Part shown: one piece after another, positions 4,836 to 8,779 of the stretch
Layout of the letters: each line of letters begins with the position of its first letter
How positions within the stretch are numbered: the first letter of the stretch is position 1
NCBI GenBank assembly: GCA_946482625.1
Contig: CAMLSH010000140.1
Coordinates: 1 to 8,779 of the forward strand
Origin: an uncultured Opitutaceae bacterium
GTDB taxonomy: Bacteria > Verrucomicrobiota > Verrucomicrobiae > Opitutales > Opitutaceae
Direction of reading: 5' to 3'
DNA length: 8,779 nucleotides
Program-made: the position numbers and the translations under genes
Notes under the pieces: model-generated
What the model was told of the DNA's origin: nothing
Seen by the model: only the letters and a program-made list of their open reading frames with translations
Database searches by the model: none

Positions 4836-7364
4836 ATGAATTTCATTTTCAAACTGGCGTGGCGGGATTCGCGGGCGGCGCGGCGGCGGCTGGCGTTGTT
4901 TTCGTTGTCCATCGTGCTCGGCATCGCGGCGCTGGTGGCGATCGGCTCGCTGACGGACAATATGCGGCGGGCGATCGATACGCAGGCGAAGGCGTTGCTC
5001 GGGGCGGATCTCGAAGTGGATTCGCGCACGGAATTTTCGGGCGAGGCGAAGGCGTTCCTCGATGGGTTTGGCGGGGAGCAGGCGCACGAGATCTCGTTTG
5101 CGTCGATGGTGGTGTTTCCGTCGAGCGGGGGGCAGACACGGCTCGTGACGGTGCGCGCGGTTGAAGGGGCGTATCCGTTTTATGGGGAGTTTTTGACGGA
5201 TCCGGCCGATGCGCCGGCGGTTTTGCGCGCGGGTGAGGACGTGGCGATCCTGGAGGAGACGCTGATGGCGCAATTTGGCGTGAAGACCGGCGATCCGGTG
5301 AAGTTGGGCCAGAAGACGTTTCGCGTGGTGGGCGCGCTCAAGAAAATCCCGGGTGACTCGGCGGCGGTGGCGATGCTTTCGCCGCGCGTGTATATCCCGC
5401 GCTCGCAGCTTGAAGGCACTGGATTGCTCGGCCCGGGGGCGTTGGTGCGTTACCGGACGTTCTTCAAGTTCGCGCCGGGTTTTGATGTGGAAAAACTCAT
5501 CCGCGAGCTACGGCCGCGTTTCCGCGAACTGCGATTGGGCTTCGACACGGTGGAGGATCGAAAGCGCCAGCTGGGACGCGCGCTCGCGAACGTGGATGCG
5601 TTTTTGAGCCTGGTGGGATTCATCGCGTTGTTTCTCGGGGCGATCGGTGTGGCGGGCGCGGTGCATGTGTACGTCCGGCAGAAGATTGCGACGGTTGCGG
5701 TGCTCCGGTGTCTCGGAGCGAGCGCGTGGCAGACCTTTTCGGTGTATTTGGTTCAAGGATTCGCGCTGGGGCTTTTCGGCGCGGTGTCCGGGGCCGCGGT
5801 GGGCGTGGGCGTGCAGTTTGCGCTGATGCCGTTCTTGAAGGGGACGCTGCCGGTGGACGTGGAATTTTTCGTGTCGTGGACGGCGGTGCTGCGCGGGATG
5901 GGCGCAGGGCTCGTGGTGTGCGGGTTGTTCACGTTGCTACCGCTGCTGGCGGTGCGGCGGGTGTCGCCGCTGGTAGCGTTGCGCGCGGCGTTCGTGGAGC
6001 AGGCGGGCTGGCGCGATCCGTGGCGGGTGGCGTTGTATGCGGCGATCGTCCTGGCCGTGACGGGATTTGCGGTGGTGCAGACGCGCAGCTGGACAACGGG
6101 TCTGGGTTTTGCGGGGGCGCTGGTGGTGTGTTTCGGCGTGTTGGCGTCGCTGGCGAAAGTCGTGGCGTGGGCCGCGCGGCGGTTTTTGCCGAAGAGCCTG
6201 CCGTATGTCTGGCGTCAGGGTGTGGCGAATCTGCACCGGCCGAATAATCGCACGGTGCTGCTGTTGTTGTCGCTGGGGTTGGGGACGTTTCTGTTGCTCG
6301 CGCTGGTGCTGACGCGGGAGACGTTGCTGGCGCAGGTGCGCGGGACGGCGGGCGGGGAGCGGCCGAATCTGTTGTTCTTCGATGTGCAGGACGACCAGAT
6401 CGGGCCGCTGACCGAGACGCTCGCGAAGGAAGGTGTGCCGGTGCGCGCGCAGGCGCCGATCGTGACGATGCGGATGCGCGCGTTGAAGGGGCGGCCGGTG
6501 GAGCAGATATTGAAGGACCGGAGCAGCGACATCCCGGGCTGGCGGCTGCGGCGGGAGTATCGCTCGACGTTTCGTGGCGAGATTTCGGATACGGAGAAAG
6601 TCGTGGCGGGTGTTTTCGACGGACGTGTGGCGGCGGATGCGGCGGTGATTCCGATTTCGATCGCGGAAGAGCTGGCGAAGGAGATGCACCTCGCGCTGGG
6701 CGACGAGGTCGAGTGGGACGTGCAGGGCGTGCCGATGACGACAAAAGTCACGAGCGTGCGGGAAGTGGAGTGGCAGCGGATGTCGCCGAATTTCTTCGTG
6801 GTGTTTCCCGAAGGGCCGCTGGATGCGGCGCCGAAGTTTTTCGTGGCTGCAGCGCGGGCGATCTCGCCGGAGGAATCGGCACGGGTGCAGCGAGTGGTGG
6901 TGACACAGTTTCCGAATGTGTCGGCCATCGATCTCGGGCTGCTGCTGCAAACGCTGGAGGGGATTTTTTCCAACGTGGAGCTGGTGGTGCGATTCATCGC
7001 GCTGTTCACGGTGGCGACGGGGATCATCGTGCTGGCGGGAGCGGTGATGACGGGGCGTTTTCAGCGTATTCGCGAAACGGTGCTGCTGCGGACACTCGGG
7101 GCGAGTCAGGGGCAGATCGCGCGCATTCAGTTGATCGAGTATGCGGTGCTGGGTGCGCTGGCGGCGTTGACGGGCGGCGGGCTGGCATTTGGGGCGAGCG
7201 CGTTGCTGGCGGTGTTTGTTTTCGAAGCGCCGGTGGTGCTGCCGGTGGGTTATCTGGCGGTGACGGTGGGAGGTGTGACGGTGGTCACGTTGCTCACGGG
7301 GTGGATCGCGAATCGGGGAATCGCGACGCATCCGCCGCTGGCGGTGCTGCGGGAGGAAAGCTGA
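4836..7364 (+). CDS. ybbP: ABC transporter permease, YbbP-like (FtsX/MacB type)
   Basis: Inner-membrane permease of 842 residues, close to the roughly 800 of E. coli YbbP. The N-terminus, FKLAWRDSRAARRR, precedes the first helix (about 19-40). A large periplasmic domain follows to about 250, then FtsX core one with helices near 256-280, 301-333 and 346-374. The middle has helices near 398-415, 422-446 and 472-494, then a second periplasmic domain to about 712. FtsX core two has helices near 716-738, 765-795 and 800-824. Both cores carry the conserved cytoplasmic stretch after their first helix: ATVAVLRCLGAS (285-296) and RETVLLRTLGAS (746-757). This duplicated layout is YbbP-like and means one polypeptide supplies both transport halves, unlike MacB. 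It should pair with the ATPase upstream. These transporters transmit force to periplasmic partners rather than moving solutes across a membrane channel. No Shine-Dalgarno precedes the ATG; palindrome C does. Confidence 0.92.
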   Translation: MNFIFKLAWRDSRAARRRLALFSLSIVLGIAALVAIGSLTDNMRRAIDTQAKALLGADLEVDSRTEFSGEAKAFLDGFGGEQAHEISFASMVVFPSSGGQTRLVTVRAVEGAYPFYGEFLTDPADAPAVLRAGEDVAILEETLMAQFGVKTGDPVKLGQKTFRVVGALKKIPGDSAAVAMLSPRVYIPRSQLEGTGLLGPGALVRYRTFFKFAPGFDVEKLIRELRPRFRELRLGFDTVEDRKRQLGRALANVDAFLSLVGFIALFLGAIGVAGAVHVYVRQKIATVAVLRCLGASAWQTFSVYLVQGFALGLFGAVSGAAVGVGVQFALMPFLKGTLPVDVEFFVSWTAVLRGMGAGLVVCGLFTLLPLLAVRRVSPLVALRAAFVEQAGWRDPWRVALYAAIVLAVTGFAVVQTRSWTTGLGFAGALVVCFGVLASLAKVVAWAARRFLPKSLPYVWRQGVANLHRPNNRTVLLLLSLGLGTFLLLALVLTRETLLAQVRGTAGGERPNLLFFDVQDDQIGPLTETLAKEGVPVRAQAPIVTMRMRALKGRPVEQILKDRSSDIPGWRLRREYRSTFRGEISDTEKVVAGVFDGRVAADAAVIPISIAEELAKEMHLALGDEVEWDVQGVPMTTKVTSVREVEWQRMSPNFFVVFPEGPLDAAPKFFVAAARAISPEESARVQRVVVTQFPNVSAIDLGLLLQTLEGIFSNVELVVRFIALFTVATGIIVLAGAVMTGRFQRIRETVLLRTLGASQGQIARIQLIEYAVLGALAALTGGGLAFGASALLAVFVFEAPVVLPVGYLAVTVGGVTVVTLLTGWIANRGIATHPPLAVLREES

Positions 7365-7486
7365 GAAGGCGGGCAAAAGGCGAGAGGCGAGGGGCAAGAC
7401 AGCTGGGTGGCAATGGCCAGGACGCCGCTGGCTTGGGTCTTGCCACTTGGGACCTCGGCCTTGGTACTTTCGGGCCTTCCACTCCT
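7365..7486. other. Spacer between ybbP and slyD with a long-range inverted repeat
   Basis: GGCAAGAC (7393-7400) and GTCTTGCC (7437-7444) are exact reverse complements separated by 36 bases, and CTTGGG recurs at 7432 and 7446. This could be a terminator-like fold or a degenerate intergenic repeat. There is no T-run. The slyD promoter, if separate, would lie here, but I cannot identify boxes. Confidence 0.4.
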
Positions 7487-8017
7487 ATGTCCCGTCACGT
7501 CGTTTCCTTTCACTATACGCTTCGCGATCCTTCCGGCCAGGTGCTGGACATGTCGGGTGGAGGCGAGCCGGTTTCTTATCTCGAGGGCGCGGGGCAGATT
7601 ATCGATGGACTCGATGAACAACTGCGCGGCGTGGCGGCGGGGACGAAGGCGCGCGTGGTGGTGCCGGCCGAGAAGGCGTACGGGCTGCCGGATGCGGCGA
7701 TGATTCACAAACTCCCGCGCAACCAGATCCCGTTCGAGGGCGAGTTGAAGGTGGGCGATCGTTTCCAGACAGAGCCCGATCCGGGAGCGCCGGTGGTGAC
7801 GATCGCGGCGATCGAGGGCGAGGAGGTGACGCTCGACGCGAATCATCCGCTGGCGGGCGTGGATCTGACCTTCGATGTGGAAGTCGTCGCGGTGCGGGCG
7901 GCGACGGAGGAAGAGCTGGCGCACGGACATGCCCACGGGGGCGACGGACACAGCCATGAACACGGCGAGGGTGGCTGCGGTTGCGGTGGCGGCGGGAAAT
8001 GTTCGTCGGAGAAGTGA
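7487..8017 (+). CDS. slyD: SlyD-like FKBP-type peptidyl-prolyl cis-trans isomerase
   Basis: Cytoplasmic prolyl isomerase and chaperone of 176 residues. The frame is open far upstream, but that part overlaps ybbP and has no family sequence, so the ATG at 7487 is chosen; it gives the standard SlyD N-terminus. The FKBP half begins VSFHYTLRDPSGQVLDMS and includes GAGQIIDGLDEQLRG (35-49) and AEKAYG (61-66). The insert-in-flap chaperone domain spans about 68-119, and the fold closes with NHPLAGVDLTFDVEVV (119-134), a hallmark of the SlyD subfamily. The tail is a metal-binding segment with His at 146, 148, 150, 155, 157 and 159 and Cys at 164, 166 and 172. In known SlyD proteins such tails bind nickel and other divalent metals and can serve hydrogenase maturation, though no hydrogenase gene is in the window. 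It is 32 bp upstream of the glucokinase gene. Confidence 0.93.
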   Translation: MSRHVVSFHYTLRDPSGQVLDMSGGGEPVSYLEGAGQIIDGLDEQLRGVAAGTKARVVVPAEKAYGLPDAAMIHKLPRNQIPFEGELKVGDRFQTEPDPGAPVVTIAAIEGEEVTLDANHPLAGVDLTFDVEVVAVRAATEEELAHGHAHGGDGHSHEHGEGGCGCGGGGKCSSEK

Positions 8018-8049
8018 GTAGCGGGGCGGCGCGTATTCGTTTTTCTCAC

Positions 8050-8779
8050 ATGAACGTTCTTGGCATCGATATCGGAGGTTCGGCGGTCAAAGGCGCGCCG
8101 GTTGACACCACGACGGGTAAACTGCTCGGCGAACGGCATCGCATCGCGACGCCGAAGAAAGTTTCGCCGAAGGAGCTGGCGAAGATCGTCGCGGAGATTG
8201 CGGCGCACTTTGCGTGGAAAGGGCCTATCGGGCTTGGGTTTCCCGGCGTGATCCACGGGATGACGGCGACGACGTCGGCGAATCTGCATAAGGATTTCAT
8301 CGGCTGCGATCTTGCGAAGCTGGTGTCGAAGGCGACGGGCGCGCGCGTGAGCGTGGTGAACGACGCGGACGCGGCGGGCATCGCGGAGATGCGGTTTGGC
8401 GCGGGGCGGAAAGAGAAAGGCACGGTGGTGTTACTCACGCTCGGGACGGGGGTGGGCTCAGCGCTGTTTTATCGCGGGTTGTTGTATCCGAATTCCGAAC
8501 TTGGGCATTTGCCGATCAAGGGCGATTCGGCGGAGAAACACGTGGCGGCGTCGGTGAAGGAGAAAGAAGACCTTTCGTGGCACAAGTGGGGGAAGCGGCT
8601 GAGCCATTACCTTCAGATCGTGGAGACGATTCTTGAGCCGGATCTGATCATCCTCGGCGGCGGGGTGAGTGCGGACAGCGGCAAATTTTTCAAATATTTG
8701 AAGACGCACGCGCCGGTGGTTCCCGCGCGGGCGAAGAACGAAGCGGGGATCGTGGGCGCGGCGCTTTGGGCGGCGGATG
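8050..8779 (+). CDS. ppgK: Polyphosphate glucokinase (ROK superfamily), 3' end cut by window
   Basis: Cytoplasmic kinase phosphorylating glucose to glucose-6-phosphate, with inorganic polyphosphate, and often ATP, as donor in this subfamily. The window shows 243 residues; known PPGKs have about 250-265, so only a short tail is missing. Motifs: phosphate-binding DIGGSAVKG (7-15), GFPGVI (63-68), NDADAAG (104-110) with catalytic Asp105, LGTGVGSAL (131-139), and NSELGH (148-153). SVKEKEDLSWHKWGKRL (168-184) and THAPVVPARAKNEAGIVGAA (219-238) closely resemble mycobacterial PPGK and separate it from ATP-only ROK glucokinases. The Cys-rich zinc motif of other ROK kinases is absent, as expected for PPGK. 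The ATG at 8050-8052 begins the first beta strand directly; no Shine-Dalgarno is evident. It is probably co-transcribed with slyD. Donor preference cannot be read from sequence alone. Confidence 0.92.
   Translation, partial: MNVLGIDIGGSAVKGAPVDTTTGKLLGERHRIATPKKVSPKELAKIVAEIAAHFAWKGPIGLGFPGVIHGMTATTSANLHKDFIGCDLAKLVSKATGARVSVVNDADAAGIAEMRFGAGRKEKGTVVLLTLGTGVGSALFYRGLLYPNSELGHLPIKGDSAEKHVAASVKEKEDLSWHKWGKRLSHYLQIVETILEPDLIILGGGVSADSGKFFKYLKTHAPVVPARAKNEAGIVGAALWAAD

Noticed and set aside
5937..7397. 486-codon minus-strand frame opposite ybbP
   Set aside because: The Arg/His/Gln-rich translation is typical of antisense to GC-rich membrane protein genes; ybbP has intact family architecture.
6713..7486. 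Possible 258-residue N-terminal extension or fusion of SlyD
   Set aside because: This part overlaps ybbP in another frame, is Gly/Ala/Arg-rich without domain features, and SlyD homologues begin at the ATG at 7487.
7843..8709. Minus-strand frames antisense to slyD and the glucokinase
   Set aside because: They are Arg/Pro-rich shadows; the plus-strand frames show full family motifs.
1..8779. CRISPR array, tRNA, rRNA, insertion sequence, phage or defence system
   Set aside because: No regularly spaced repeats, tRNA cloverleaf, transposase, integrase or nuclease motifs were seen on either strand.

Overview
The window is GC-rich (hand-counted stretches of the main genes are about 65-70% GC). It reads as the chromosome of a Gram-negative bacterium, most likely of the Verrucomicrobiota and perhaps an Opitutaceae relative. 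That placement is inference. It rests on a secreted protein with autotransporter-associated repeats and a PEP-CTERM sorting tail, on the short palindromic repeats between genes, and on near absence of Shine-Dalgarno sequences. I found no rRNA, tRNA, CRISPR array, transposase or phage gene.

Layout. Positions 1-260 hold no convincing gene, only two short hairpins. Positions 261-749 (minus) encode an unrecognised 162-residue protein of about 52% GC, the compositional outlier of the window. Positions 794-2899 (minus) encode a 701-residue PEP-CTERM protein. Positions 2900-3171 are non-coding and end in a palindromic repeat. Next comes a divergent locus: a periplasmic TesA-like SGNH hydrolase (3172-3879, minus), then, 44 bp away on the plus strand, a YbbA-like ABC ATPase (3924-4619) and a YbbP-like FtsX/MacB-type permease (4836-7364). 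After these, still on the plus strand, are a SlyD-like FKBP prolyl isomerase with a metal-binding tail (7487-8017) and a polyphosphate-type glucokinase of the ROK superfamily that runs off the window end (8050-8779).

How the genes work together. The tesA/ybbA/ybbP set matches the divergent arrangement known in Escherichia coli. The ATPase and permease would form an inner-membrane ABC complex of the MacB/LolCDE type, and the periplasmic hydrolase is its likely functional partner, probably acting on lipophilic or ester-containing molecules. The PEP-CTERM protein would be exported and processed by an exosortase encoded elsewhere. SlyD and the glucokinase are cytoplasmic housekeeping functions; the 32-bp gap between them allows co-transcription.

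The main structure not explained by genes is a family of short palindromes built from the 8-mer AACGCGCC and its complement. An identical 24-bp copy lies after tesA and in the ybbA-ybbP gap, and a third element with the arms in reverse order lies just before the ybbP start. I see no clear evidence of a wholly new multi-gene system. The best leads are this repeat family, its placement inside an otherwise tight ABC operon, a possible 14-codon leader ORF at the ybbA start, and the orphan low-GC gene.
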